DNA from: Amblyornis subalaris
Lineage: Eukaryota; Chordata; Aves; Passeriformes; Ptilonorhynchidae
Length of the DNA stretch: 64,000 nt
Direction: 5' to 3'
Assembly: GCA_018881555.1 (NCBI GenBank)
Contig: JACAXG010000068.1
Span: 4,152,791-4,216,790, forward strand
Of this stretch, positions 24,101 through 33,079 are shown in pieces. Each line of letters begins with the position of its first letter. The first letter of the stretch is position 1. The notes under the pieces were generated by a model. The model ran no database searches and was not told the origin of the DNA. It was given only the letters and a program-made list of their open reading frames with translations. The translations under genes were made by a program, and so were the position numbers.

Positions 24101-27100
24101 GGCTTGCAGCCTGCTGCTGCTGCCAGCTGGATGGCCCTTCTCCAGCGAGGCAGGAGCCAGGCTTCCCTCCAGGCTCCATGGCTTCCCAAAGCCTGGGTGG
24201 CCTGTGGCCCCCCAGCAAAGGATTTTTCAGGATGGTCATGCAGCTGCACCCAAAGCTGCGCTCACAGGGTTCTCTCGGCGGGGCTGCCCCCATCCCCAGC
24301 CCCTTACAGGAGGGAGGTGCTCAGTGTCAGAGCATTTCTTCATCTCTGCCCTGGGGTGCTTCTAAGCTCTCCCACGTGGCTGCAGCTGGCCAAAAACGTA
24401 CAAGTTCCAAAGCGTGGAACTGCTGCGAGGTTCATGCAGAAAGGCAAGGGGGTGGGGGAAGAGGAGCTCGGGGCTTGCTGCTGTCTGGAGAGGAGGCAGT
24501 GGTGAACTCACCCAGTATTAAAAGCCTGTGAAGAGCCTGGCTGGGCTCCAGTGGAAGATAACCGGGATTTTTAAGTGTCTCTCTGTGTGACATTGCCGAG
24601 CTCTTGCAGCCCTTGGAGCGCAAGGCTCGTGATCTGTGGGCTCTTGGCGCAGAGCCTTGTTGCTTGCTGTGCCCCCGAGAGCAGTGCCAGGCCTAGGGTG
24701 TGCTGACCTTGCTGCAGGTGATGGGACAGGATCGTGTTCCCCCTTGTTTTGCAGGAAGCTGAGAGGTGTGGGATTCATCGCACTGTCCACGCTGGGGAGG
24801 CCGGCCCGGCTGCCATGGTCAAGGAGGTACGAGGAGCTCCCGACTCAGGGCNGAGAGAGGGGCAGGGGTGTGATGTGCCCTCAATCCCCTGCACTGGGGA
24901 GAGAGGTGTCCAAGTCCTCTCCATATCCATAGCAAAGTGAACACTGGGGACGTGGGCGTATCTGACCCGATGGCTGGAAAAGGACACCCCAGGAGCCAGC
25001 TCAGTGGTGTGGGCTGTACCCACAGTGGGACGGGGGTCTCAGGGAAGCAGGGGTTGAGCTGGTGCTTGCAGTCTGCGTGGCTTTCTGTGCTCTCTAGGCA
25101 GTTTATGTCCTGAAGGCTGAGCGTGTTGGCCATGGTTACCATGTCCTGGAGGACCCTGAGCTCTACAAGGAGCTGCTGAAAATAAAGATGCATTTTGAGG
25201 TAAGGACGTGTGGTGGGAGCGTGACAGCAGGGTAGCTGCTGTCTGAGTGGAGCACCAGCCCTCCCTCAGTCTGTATACAGCCAGGGACAGGAGCTGACAC
25301 CCAAGTGCTCACCCTGTGTGCAGTGATGTTGTGTTGAACCCACATGCCCAAAGCTCCACAGGGAGTGGTCCCCTGTTGGGACCTGCTGCAAGGAGCACCA
25401 GCACACAGCAGCTTGTGGGAGGCTTGTAGCAGAAAGAATGGATCCTTGTGTGGCCGAGGACAAATTCTGGAGGGCTTATTCACAAATTTATATACCTCAA
25501 GCCTGCAGGCTGCTCCTTCCACAAATCAGGTTGCTGTACCAGACCAAGTCTGGTTAGAGGGTGGAAATGCCTGGGAGTTACAGTGCATGTGTGGATTTCC
25601 TTGGCTTTTCCCCAGAATGGACATATCCAACTAAGAGAAGGAATATATATGTAAACACTTAATGCAAGTGGTTTCCTAATTGTGATTGACACATGGCTGG
25701 TGATTGACTGGCCATGGGAAACGTCCCACTGGGTCCTGCCACTGTCATGTGGGCTGAGGGCTCTTTGCATCCTGGGACATGCACTGAGGGGCAGCTGTGA
25801 ACANAGCTCTAATCTGGCTTTACCAGTGTGCTGAGCTATCTGTGTCCACAGCTGGGGTTCAGATCCACGTGGTTGATTCTGGTTTTCATGCTTAACTCCC
25901 CCAAACAGGTCTGCCCTTGGTCCAGTTATCTCACGGGAGCGTGTTCCCCGGACTTCAGCCAACACCCCGTAATACAGTAAGGCTTCTCAATTGTGTGCAA
26001 ATAACCAGGATTTGGGTTGATTACAGCTGCTTTATTGCTTTACAAATCCAAGGCACACCTAATTACATCGCACAATGTGGCACATCCTTGTACTTGCATG
26101 GGGGAGCCTGGTGCAGCTGGAGGGGTGTGGGGTCTCTTGGGGAGGCTGCCCTGTCCCTCCTGCCCTGCTCTGAGCTGTGGGGCACGAGATGCTGCACCCT
26201 GGCCACTACTGGCACGTCAGTGCAGAGCCACAGGGGGACAAGCCAAGCCCTGTGTTTGTCTCCAGCAGTGCCAGCTGCAGGGACAGCCCCGAGGTCTTTG
26301 CTTCTGCTGCATTTCACCCTGAGAACTGCACAGTGTCACACCCGGTGTTTTGCCCACCGTTCAACCCAATTTCCCTACAGATTTAAGAAGGATCGTGCCA
26401 ACTATTCTCTAAACACGGATGACCCCCTCATCTTTAACTCCACCATTGACAAGGATTATGGCATTGTGAAGGAACACATGGGCTTCACTGAAGAGGATTT
26501 CAAGAGAGTTGTAAGTTGGCCTTGGCTGGGTTCTCTGCTGATGTCTCGGTGCAGCCCAGAACAACCCACTGGTTTTTCTTCATAAGCTGGAGAGTTTTTA
26601 ATGGAAATAACAAAATTCTGCTCTGGCCTTGTAAGCAGGAGGCTGAGGGGGTGCTGAGCTGGCTGGAGGGGGTGCTGGAATGCTGTGGGGAGCAGGGTGT
26701 GACCACGGGGAGGGCCTGCATCACCCAGGTTCACTGCCGCGGTCTGTGTGAGGAACGGGTCAGAGTGGAAGTTGTCCACTGATGGCCTCACAGCAGGCCT
26801 GAGCAGTAAGGAAGGATGGTGCCTGTTGCTTTTTGTCTGGATTTGGAACTGCAGGTCAGTTATTTCAAGGGCTGGCCCAGGAATGAGCAAGGTTTAGCAT
26901 GTACAAAAGTGCTTGCAGTTTTTCCACATAATACGAAAGGATGCAACAACTGAGCTGGAAACAAAGCAACTGCTGGTTCAGTTTTGGCACACACAGTCAT
27001 TTGTGTCTTTATTACATGCTTGATTCCCTAACCATTCTCCCATGACAGAAAGACAGGATAACTCTTGGGAGTTTGACTTACCTGGTTACCAAGATGGGTG

Positions 27101-27541
27101 AGCAGGTGGAATTGCCCTATCAGGCTGCCACCACTGCTATGTCAGGAGAGGCTCTTGTCTGAGCCAGGCAAGTAGGAGCAGGTCTAAAGTGCATATCCTA
27201 AAAATTCTAGAGTATTTAAAGACCTTTGCTTTGTGCCTGTCTTCTTTCTCCTGGGACTGCTGCTACTGATGGGCCAGAGCAGTTGCCTTAAAACAAGGGC
27301 ATGGAAATGAATCTGAGAGTGGAAACTTTACACTCTCCCTCGCCTGTTGGTGCTCAGAGCCAGGTGCTGGGATGTACACCACTATGTGTTCATGTGTGAT
27401 GTGTCCTAATGTCTGTGTGTTCCCCCTCTGCCTCCTCAGAACATCAATGCAGCCCAGTCCAGCTTCTTACCTGAGAAGGAAAAGCAAGAGCTGCTCAACA
27501 AGCTGTATGAAGCCTATGGGATGGTCCCCAACGCATCGTGA
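9129..27541 (+). CDS. ADA: Adenosine deaminase (ADA1), complete coding region in 11 exons
   Basis: Joining 9129-9155, 16258-16319, 19473-19595, 19698-19841, 20660-20775, 22998-23122, 24755-24826, 25098-25199, 25909-25976, 26381-26510 and 27440-27541 gives an open 356-residue protein matching vertebrate ADA throughout (human is 363). ADA hydrolyses adenosine and deoxyadenosine to inosine and deoxyinosine in purine salvage; it is mainly cytosolic and partly at the cell surface. All key residues are present: zinc ligands H13, H15, H211 and D293, catalytic E214, plus H235, D294 and G182 (human H15, H17, H214, D295, E217, H238, D296, G184). All introns are GT-AG. By my recollection of the human gene, most internal exon lengths (62, 123, 144, 116, 72, 102, 130) are identical; exons 6 and 9 differ by one codon. 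The start is the first ATG after the GC-box promoter and gives a short N-terminus, MERVFGGPK. The gene looks intact and functional. Confidence 0.97.
9221..9262. repeat. 21-bp GC-rich tandem duplication in ADA intron 1
   Basis: Two adjacent copies of a 21-bp unit beginning GGGAGCGGGCAGC lie at 9221-9241 and 9242-9262. Confidence 0.75.
9333..9356. repeat. (GGGGCC)4 in ADA intron 1
   Basis: Four exact GGGGCC hexamers in the sense orientation of ADA lie about 180 bp after the exon 1 donor, in the CpG island. Confidence 0.9.
9513..9557. repeat. 9-bp tandem repeat (CCCGCACAT)5
   Basis: Five exact 9-bp units run from 9513 to 9557, followed by a degenerate sixth unit. They keep Pro-His-Ile or Arg-Thr-Ser triplets open in translation, which explains the long spurious frames at this spot. 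It is intronic in ADA. Confidence 0.9.
12395..12600. promoter_or_regulatory. GATA/E-box motif cluster, candidate enhancer
   Basis: An AT-rich block in ADA intron 1 contains TTATCT at 12402-12407, two GATA cores at 12497-12504, TATC at 12550-12553 adjoining a CAGCTG E-box at 12553-12558, TTATCT at 12564-12569, and another CAGCTG at 12424-12429. GATA plus E-box clusters are typical of blood-cell enhancers. Function is inferred from motif density only. Confidence 0.35.
13438..13530 (+). mobile_element. CR1 LINE 3' tail
   Basis: The segment contains 'ggtctagtaggtggcatcc', 'ttgcccacggcaggaagg' and 'ggttggaacta', and ends in TTCTGTGATTCTATGAT. This is the last ~90 bp of a CR1 element, inserted in sense in ADA intron 1. 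Confidence 0.85.
16258..16319 (+). CDS. ADA: ADA exon 2 (zinc-binding HVH)
   Basis: A 62-nt exon between acceptor TTGCAG and donor GTGAGT. It encodes residues 10-29 plus two bases of R30, including the amidohydrolase signature VELHVHLDG with zinc ligands H13 and H15 and D17. Length and phase match the human exon. Confidence 0.95.
16320..19472 (+). other. ADA: ADA intron 2
   Basis: This 3.15 kb intron contains an 18-bp direct duplication at 17077-17112 (unit TGGGGAGGAAATCTCTTC). No coding sequence or retroelement was recognised. In human ADA, intron 2 carries a duodenum-specific enhancer; I did not find a clear HNF1 palindrome in this bird intron. Confidence 0.8.
17077..17112. repeat. 18-bp tandem duplication
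   Basis: Two copies of TGGGGAGGAAATCTCTTC lie at 17077-17094 and 17095-17112, with one mismatch. Confidence 0.8.
19473..19595 (+). CDS. ADA: ADA exon 3
   Basis: A 123-nt exon between acceptor TTCCAG and donor GTAAGT. It encodes [10 protein letters not shown] through [10 protein letters not shown] (residues 31-70) with split codons at both ends. This is the alpha-helical lid and substrate-pocket region of ADA; MPAIA joins exon 4. Confidence 0.95.
19698..19841 (+). CDS. ADA: ADA exon 4
   Basis: A 144-nt exon after an intron of only 102 bp (19596-19697). It encodes [13 protein letters not shown] and the highly conserved [13 protein letters not shown] block, residues 72-118, ending in PIPWGQA. 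The donor is GTGAGT, splitting the Q119 codon. Confidence 0.95.
20660..20775 (+). CDS. ADA: ADA exon 5
   Basis: A 116-nt exon between acceptor CTGCAG and donor GTAATG. It encodes [19 protein letters not shown] through [13 protein letters not shown], residues 120-157. In human ADA the helix in this segment (about residues 126-143) contacts CD26/DPP4; the key acidic positions E139 and D143 correspond here to D137 and D141, so acidity is kept. Confidence 0.95.
20776..22997 (+). other. ADA: ADA intron 5
   Basis: This 2.2 kb intron is mostly unique sequence. Its centre is AT-rich and carries a perfect HNF1 palindrome with nearby GATA motifs (listed separately). No coding sequence or repeat element was recognised. 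Confidence 0.8.
22120..22420. promoter_or_regulatory. HNF1 palindrome with GATA motifs, candidate enhancer
   Basis: GTTAATTATTAAC at 22238-22250 matches the HNF1A/HNF1B consensus GTTAATNATTAAC at every position. GATA motifs follow at 22333-22338 (TTATCT) and 22408-22413 (AGATAA). A TGTTTATG forkhead- or CDX-like site sits just after the palindrome. HNF1 with GATA4 and CDX is the standard combination of intestinal epithelial enhancers, and ADA is strongly expressed in upper gut of mammals. Activity is inferred. Confidence 0.45.
22998..23122 (+). CDS. ADA: ADA exon 6
   Basis: A 125-nt exon encoding [15 protein letters not shown] and [11 protein letters not shown] through KKAYE, residues 159-199. 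It includes G182 and D183 of the substrate-binding loop. It is one codon shorter than the human exon (128 nt), in a variable surface loop before KKAYE. Confidence 0.95.
23123..24754 (+). other. ADA: ADA intron 6
   Basis: A 1.6 kb intron with no retroelement, repeat array or coding sequence that I can recognise. Confidence 0.75.
24755..24826 (+). CDS. ADA: ADA exon 7 (catalytic Glu)
   Basis: A 72-nt, phase 0 exon encoding [17 protein letters not shown] through MVKE, residues 200-223. It carries zinc ligand H211 and catalytic E214 in the conserved HAGE motif. Confidence 0.95.
25098..25199 (+). CDS. ADA: ADA exon 8
   Basis: A 102-nt, phase 0 exon encoding [19 protein letters not shown] through KMHFE, residues 224-257. 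H235 in RVGHGYH is the conserved active-site histidine that positions the attacking water. Confidence 0.95.
25909..25976 (+). CDS. ADA: ADA exon 9
   Basis: A 68-nt exon encoding [20 protein letters not shown], residues 258-279, with the [10 protein letters not shown] block nearly invariant in ADA. It is one codon longer than in human. The last two bases are shared with exon 10 (Q280). Confidence 0.93.
26381..26510 (+). CDS. ADA: ADA exon 10 (zinc-binding Asp)
   Basis: A 130-nt exon encoding [18 protein letters not shown] through [11 protein letters not shown], residues 281-323. D293 (zinc ligand) and D294 lie in SLNTDDP. It ends at donor GTAAGT. Confidence 0.95.
27440..27541 (+). CDS. ADA: ADA exon 11 (terminal coding exon)
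   Basis: After acceptor CCTCAG the exon encodes [15 protein letters not shown] through YGMVPNAS and stops at TGA 27539-27541. Human ADA has a further intron and a twelfth exon coding for its last few residues; here the frame closes within exon 11. Confidence 0.93.
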   Translation, partial: NINAAQSSFLPEKEKQELLNKLYEAYGMVPNAS

Positions 27542-27955
27542 CCCATCCCTGGGAGCCAGCGTGGAGCAGGGCCCTTCTTCACGTGTGCCTGACTCCTCTG
27601 TGCTGCTGGGAGCACTGGGAGGAGGTGCCCAGAGTCGGTCTCTATTCCTGGCAGCCCTGTGTTAACCCTTACAGTGCTCATCAGAATCAGACTATCACAT
27701 ACACCTACCTGTACCCCCACAAACTCTTTCCTGAATGGACATCCAGCTTCCTGTCCTGCTGTTGTGCAAGCAGACTGGATCTGCCTGCTGGCCTGGCTCC
27801 CTTCTCCATCTGCCAGTGTTTCTGTACTCCAGACGCAAACAGAGGAACCTCCCCTGCATTTTTTTTTTCCTCTTTCCCTGTTTGACCTGTCATGTCCCAC
27901 TGACCTGCCTGGCCCTTGCCTGCAGTGCTGAAATAACCACTTTTAACTCTGACTG
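27542..27955 (+). other. ADA: Likely ADA 3' UTR
   Basis: Sequence after the stop codon. A weak poly(A)-like hexamer AATAAC at about 27932-27937, with GT-rich sequence around 27990, would give a ~400-nt UTR, close to the mammalian length. The end is uncertain: the first canonical AATAAA on this strand is at 29167. Confidence 0.4.
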
Positions 27956-30745
27956 TGGCCTGGGTTAATCTTCACCTTCCCAGGGAAAGAGGTGTGTTAG
28001 TGCTGGCAGGGAGCTGAGCAGCCCTTTCAGACACACAGGCTTTTTTCTTGTCCCTGTGGGTAGGAGGGTTTGGTCACAGCTATATTTACCCAGGGTTAGT
28101 CTTGTACTAACAAGACAGGAACAAAAACAAGCTGGAAGCTGGTGCCCCTGCCCGTGCCCAGGTCCAAAGGGCATTTAAAACAAAATACACGTTTTTTGGC
28201 ATCCTTTCTTGGACAAGAACTCCCATGTATCCAGCCTGCCAGCGTCACTGCTGCAGAAGTGCACACCTTGGGCTCAGGCCCCAGCTGTGCTCACAGCTGG
28301 CCATGGCCATGCTCACACATGCATAGGAAGTTGGAACATAATTTTACCATTTTGGGCCAAAATCTGCCTTCTGGGACTTTCCCCAGTTTTGTACTCATCT
28401 TGGAGAACTCCTGTGAACTGCAGTTTGATCTTCCTCTTACCTTGGTTTAGGAGTTGAAAAAAACATNATTGACTGCCCTGGTTTAACCATTCTGCCCTCT
28501 TTCTCATTTGACACAATCTTTAGGCACTCTTAAGGCTGAAAAATTAACTAGGACCCAAGGTCACATGTTGACTCAGGTCCCATCTGATTGCTTCTCTCAC
28601 TCAGCTATGACACTGGCTAGAAGTCAGACCTTCAGTTTGGTGGAGAATTTATACAGAAAAATTCACCAAAAATTCCTAAGTGATTTTGGTGCATTATAGT
28701 GTTTTTACTCAATAAGCAGTAGAGCTGTGCATCCAGAGAAGAGACCATCATTTTCTTACGTGAGTGTGTGGTGTGCTTTAGCATCCCAGGTGTCTGCCAA
28801 GATGCTTACTCCAAAGATACTGTACCAAAAAGTTGCCTTTGACCAGGGGCCGTGGTCACGGACTGGTCCAGTCTCAGCCAGCNGTGATGGTGTGCTGGGA
28901 GTATTTCCATCCTTTCTGGGCTTCCATATTGGTCTTCGCAGTAAACTACTCCTCTCTGAAGTACGTGGTGCATATATACACATAGATAGATAAATGAATA
29001 TGAGAGAGTGATTTTCTTACTTTTATAAAGCAAAAGATAAAGCATCACTTTTAGAGACATGATTGCGGTAAGAAACAGGCTTTTTTGGGGTCATTCTTCT
29101 CCAAAAATTGTTTCTGAAGAAGAGTTGCTTGTTTGGATTCTGGACAGTTGATTGTTAATCCTGTTTAATAAAATAACAAATTTATACTAAAAGAGAAATC
29201 CTCTGCCTTTCTGTTCAAGGGTGACTGTGGCATTTGGTCCTCAACCCCTACTAGACCACAAGGGTTTGGTGACAGGTGTGGTGTGGGCTTTGGTAGCTTG
29301 ATTCCTGCCTTCTCCTGTTGCCAAACCTGACAGCCAGAGGGAAGCCTGCTCCCTTGCCAGACAGCCAAGTTGGATTTGTGGATGCAGGTTGTTCCAACCT
29401 CCCCTGTCCTTTTCCCTTCAGTAATCAAAGGGATGTGCACCACTGCTAGAAGCAGCAGTGCCATCGCTCTGTACTCTCACTTTTCCAGGTGTGTATCAAA
29501 AGTAATCACCTTTTTTTCCCTGTCTCCTGGGTTTTTTGCACAGTTGGAAGAGGGGCAGTCTGGGCTGCACCGTCAGCCTGGGCAGGGGAGTGTTTGCCCA
29601 AAGGCTTTTGGGTCACTAGTGCTCAGTTAAGAGTTTTGAAAGGTCTGGCATGCCATTTTCAGCTGAAATGAAGGGCTCGGAGCATCCCTGTGCTCGGCAG
29701 CTCTGCAGACCAGGATGTGGCTGGATTAAGGCAGTGTCCTTGGTCTCTCAGCACCGTGGGTGAGGGCAGCTGAGCTGCCTGTCACTTGCAGGGGGAACCC
29801 GATGCCTCTCGCCCGTCCCCTCAGAGTAGCTGGCCAACAGGTCCCTACTCCTCTGCCTAAATATAATTCTGAAACAGATATTTTCTGACCGNGGAGAGCT
29901 AAGATTAGCCCACAGTTGACTGCTGGAGGTCTTGCGTGGCGCACAGTCCTTCCGCACCGCCTTTCAGCTCTGTGTGTGTGTGTCAGCAGGAGCCAAAAGT
30001 ACTGTTCCGTGGTGAGGAGAGCTGGAAATGGTGCTTAAGGACACGACTGTGCAGCCAGCCAAGCCCAGGAGCTACCTGCTGGTTTGCCCCCGGGCACAGG
30101 AAGCGGGAGCAGGCTCTTGGCTGCTGTCCGGGCACGGCTCTGCAATTGCACCCAGCCACTCCAGGAGCAGCCACAGCCACTACCTGGCTGCCAAATCTGT
30201 GTTTCCTGTGGGGGCTGGAGCCATGGAGATCCCTGTGCTGACCCTGAGGCCATCACTTCTCCGAGGCTCACAGACAATTCTCCCTCTGGCAGCTGCTTCT
30301 CTGCTTATTTATGTCCTTGTTTTCCCCGATAAATATCAGACTTGTAACATTCAGTTCTTCCCTAGGCTGGCAGGGTGATGCTTGCCCTTGTGTCACCAGC
30401 AGAGAGCAGTTCCCAGGCCAGCTCTGCCTTGTCNCTGTGCTGGCTGTCAGTCCCAGCCAGGCTGCTTCAGGATCAGTGGAACACCAGCAATGTTCCCNTA
30501 GTCCTGTGCTGCAGAGGGAAGACACCTCTTCCCACTGGCACCAATTCTGCTGGTGTCTGGGTAGCAAACCCAGGAAAGTGGGCTCAAATTTCTGTAATTT
30601 TCTGTGCCCAACTACATCTGCCTCCATCTGGGTGCTGCAAACCCAGGAGACTCTTCTAGAACAGCTTCGTGTCTCCCTATGAAACCATCCCACAGCTCAA
30701 GGCAAAACAGAGGAAGAAGAAACATCCAGGCAGAAAAAAACACCT
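27956..30745. other. ADA-PKIG convergent intergenic region
   Basis: Between the 3' ends of ADA (+) and PKIG (-). It contains a short TG dinucleotide run (29970-29983) and a GATA tetranucleotide stretch near 28983. No coding sequence was recognised. Confidence 0.7.
29167..29172 (+). terminator. Canonical AATAAA, alternative ADA poly(A) signal
   Basis: The first AATAAA downstream of ADA on the plus strand. It would extend the 3' UTR to about 1.65 kb. T-rich sequence follows, but I cannot tell whether it is used. Confidence 0.3.
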
Positions 30746-30749
30746 TCAG

Positions 30750-31603
30750 TACTTGAAGGCTGTGTCATTTATTCCAACAGCTTATGTAGTTTTATCAAAC
30801 CATCTTTAACACAAAACATGTCTCCTAAAAGAGAGAAGGGTGTGAGATCCTACCAGAGATCATGTCAGCTAACAGCTTGAAAANTTAAGCCTGAATTTCA
30901 ACAGTCAAACCAGCAAAATGTTTCTCCCCTCCCCTTAACGACATCTTAAAAGTGTTGAAGCCCAAAGAAGAAGATGCCTGTGGCTGGTGCTGCTGGGTCT
31001 CCAGGTGGGGCTCATCCCCACAGAGCTGTGCTTTGGTCCTTTCCTGATGCTAAGCAGCAGCAGCACAGGTGAGGGGTGTTGGCAGGAGGGCAGCAGGATG
31101 GGTGGGGTCACTTCCCCACTGCCCACCCTGACGAGGGGCCACGTGGACAATCCAGAGGCCAGGTCAGGTCTAAGATGCAGATGAGGGTGAGGCTTAGAAA
31201 AACCAATAATTAAGTTTCTAATCTATGGAAACAGAATAAATAATAGTCTAAATCTGCACAGGAGGAAGGTACCTTGGACAGGAAAATCTGGTGTGTCTAT
31301 TATTACTGAAACTGTTTTTCCCCTAAGAGAAAATCGCAGCTAAGGCATCTCGAGAATGGCTCATAATATCACTACAACCACGGCAGTGTTGCTCTAAGTC
31401 GTCAGGGATGGGGGCAGAAGTCTTTGGGAGGTGCCAGTCCNTGCACAGCGTCCTGTGTCTCTACACAAACACGGTTGCAGCAGAGGCCTTTGACAGACAA
31501 CTTGCTGTTCCAGGTTGGCTTTTGCCCGCAGATTCGATAGCAAATTCTTGTTTAATGTTCACAGCAAGGCCCTCCCCCTGCCCATCCCACCCCCTTCTTG
31601 CTC
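30750..31603 (-). other. PKIG: PKIG 3' UTR
   Basis: About 850 nt from the stop codon to the AATAAA at 30773-30768 on minus. I see no frame or repeat in it. Its extent is inferred from the poly(A) signal. Confidence 0.65.
30768..30773 (-). terminator. PKIG: PKIG poly(A) signal
   Basis: TTTATT on plus reads AATAAA on minus. It is followed in the PKIG direction by a GGTGTTTTTTT-type GU/U-rich element about 30 nt downstream, the expected arrangement for cleavage near 30745-30755. An earlier ATTAAA (31556-31551) only 48 nt after the stop is a weaker alternative. Confidence 0.7.
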
Positions 31604-31683
31604 TCATGGGGAGGGGCTGCTCTCCTGCCCCTTTGGTCTTGCTCCAGGGTCGTTGTCAGAAGAAGTGGCATCTCTTTGGCTTT
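31604..31683 (-). CDS. PKIG: PKIG coding exon 2 (C-terminus, stop)
   Basis: On minus, an acceptor with a pyrimidine run ending CCACAG precedes AA, which completes the GAA codon begun at 32904. The exon then encodes SQRDATSSDNDPGARPKG and ESSPSP, with TGA at 31606-31604. The frame only works with this acceptor, and the total length equals the family's 76 residues. Confidence 0.88.
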
Positions 31684-33054
31684 CTGTGGAAGGGAGGATT
31701 GGGAAGAAGGCACAGTTACACCCTGCTGAGGACACAAGCCATCAGTAATTGCTATAGCTGATTTCATTCAGATTGTCACATGAGGATCTATCACTCCCCT
31801 CCTNTGACCAGATACTTGACCCTGTCCCCAGGAGTGTTCAAGGCCAGCTTGGATGGGGCTTGAAGCAGCCTGGTCTAGTGGAAGGTGCTCCTGCCCATGG
31901 CAATGATCTTTAAGATTCCTTCCAAACCAAATCATTTTCTATGATTCTGTAATTAAGAGTATTGGGTTCTCTCTTCAGGTTCCTAGAGTACAAACACTTC
32001 TCAACACATCTGGCAATGCTGGGAGGGAGCCTTGGGGCAGGGATGTGCTCTCCTTGCCTAATTTTCAGGTGCTCCAGGACTGTCTGCCTTGATAGCCTGG
32101 CAGCTGCCTGAGCTGCTCTCCGTTAGAACAGCTCCAATTTGTGCTTTTTATGGATTGATGGGTGGATGGACACATGCTGGTATGGTCATGCTGAAAGAAG
32201 TACAGTTGGGGTCATGTTTTAAAGTGTTTTTATAGTTACAGGTTGTAAGCTGGAGGATTAAAAGAGGAAGGGCAAAAACCGNGTTTCCCCTCTGCAGCAA
32301 TGCTCTGTGTTGTGTTGCTTATCAGTGAAATCAGAGTGGCAGGTTTGGACAGAGGATTCAGGCTCCACNCAGCCAGGTGGACAGCGTGTACTGAGCAGGG
32401 TGATACTGCTGCCACATTCGGGCTGCAGGGGGGGATTTGGAGATGGCTGCTGGTGTTAAAACTATTTCTGTTATTATTTAAAATACTGCGGGACTATTCN
32501 AAGGTTCATCTTTTTGCGACCAACCAAAAAAGCAAAAGCAAACCACAGCCTGCTCAGGGTCCCGACAATACATGATTTTTATAAAGCCTAAGGTACACCT
32601 GATGTGTAACCTGCCTGGGAAGGGCCTTTAAGCACCAGTGAGCAAAGGGCCTGGGCTGGAGCGTGCAGCNCTCCTGTGCCGGGAACCAGGGACCATTCTG
32701 CTCACTGCAAGCACCCCTCCACCTGGGGAGTCTCCCCCTACCTGAGCATCCAGGGGCATGAAGGCACTGACCGCNGCAGTGAGGAACAGGATGTTCCTCC
32801 AGCGTGACGCTCCCGGAGACAGCACCGGTCACTGGTGCTGCCGTNTGGTGCCTGCCCATCCAGCCTGTGCCAGGAGCCGGGCTGGGCGTGTGTGGCAGCT
32901 CACCTGCTCCTTCCACAGCGAGGTCGCCCAGGCCCTCGGTCAGCTTGCGCATGCTGATGGTGGTGGCGTCCCGCTGGATGTCATGGACGGCGTTCCGCCG
33001 GCCGGCCCGGTCGCAGGCAATGAAGTCGGTGTAGGTGCTGGACTCTACCTCCAT
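31604..33054 (-). CDS. PKIG: cAMP-dependent protein kinase inhibitor gamma, complete, 2 coding exons
   Basis: Joining minus 33054-32904 and 31683-31604 gives a 76-residue protein, the same length as human PKIG. PKI proteins bind the free catalytic subunit of PKA as a pseudosubstrate in cytosol and nucleus and carry it out of the nucleus. Visible elements: the amphipathic N-terminal block TYTDFIACDR (residues 7-16, aromatic F11 for the high-affinity contact), the pseudosubstrate GRRNAVHDI (18-26, Ala22 in place of a phosphorylatable residue), and a leucine-rich nuclear export signal around LTEGLGDLAVEG (38-49). The C-terminus (ESQRDATSSD to SPSP) is low-complexity and poorly conserved, as in the family. 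The single 1220-bp intron (32903-31684) is GT-AG and contains a CR1 tail. The gene is antisense to ADA and SERINC3. Confidence 0.93.
31827..31950 (+). mobile_element. CR1 LINE 3' tail in PKIG intron
   Basis: 'gtgttcaaggccagcttgg', 'ggtctagtggaaggtgctc' and 'aatgatctttaagattcc' lead to a tail of TTCTATGATTCTG. Plus-oriented, so antisense to PKIG, between its two coding exons. Confidence 0.88.
32904..33054 (-). CDS. PKIG: PKIG coding exon 1 (PKA-inhibitory domain)
   Basis: The start ATG is at 33054-33052 on minus, 25 nt into the exon, whose acceptor (TTTTCCCCACAG) is at 33080. It encodes MEVESSTYTDFIACDR, AGRRNAVHDIQRD and LTEGLGDLAVEGA, 50 codons plus one base. The donor reads GTGAGC. Human PKIG starts with two Met; here only the second equivalent is present, so this ATG is well placed. 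Confidence 0.95.
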
Positions 33055-33079
33055 TGCATCTCTATTCGCCTGCGAAATG
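33055..33079 (-). other. PKIG: PKIG 5' UTR part of coding exon 1
   Basis: 25 nt between the splice acceptor and the start codon. An acceptor this close to the ATG implies at least one upstream noncoding exon. Confidence 0.8.
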
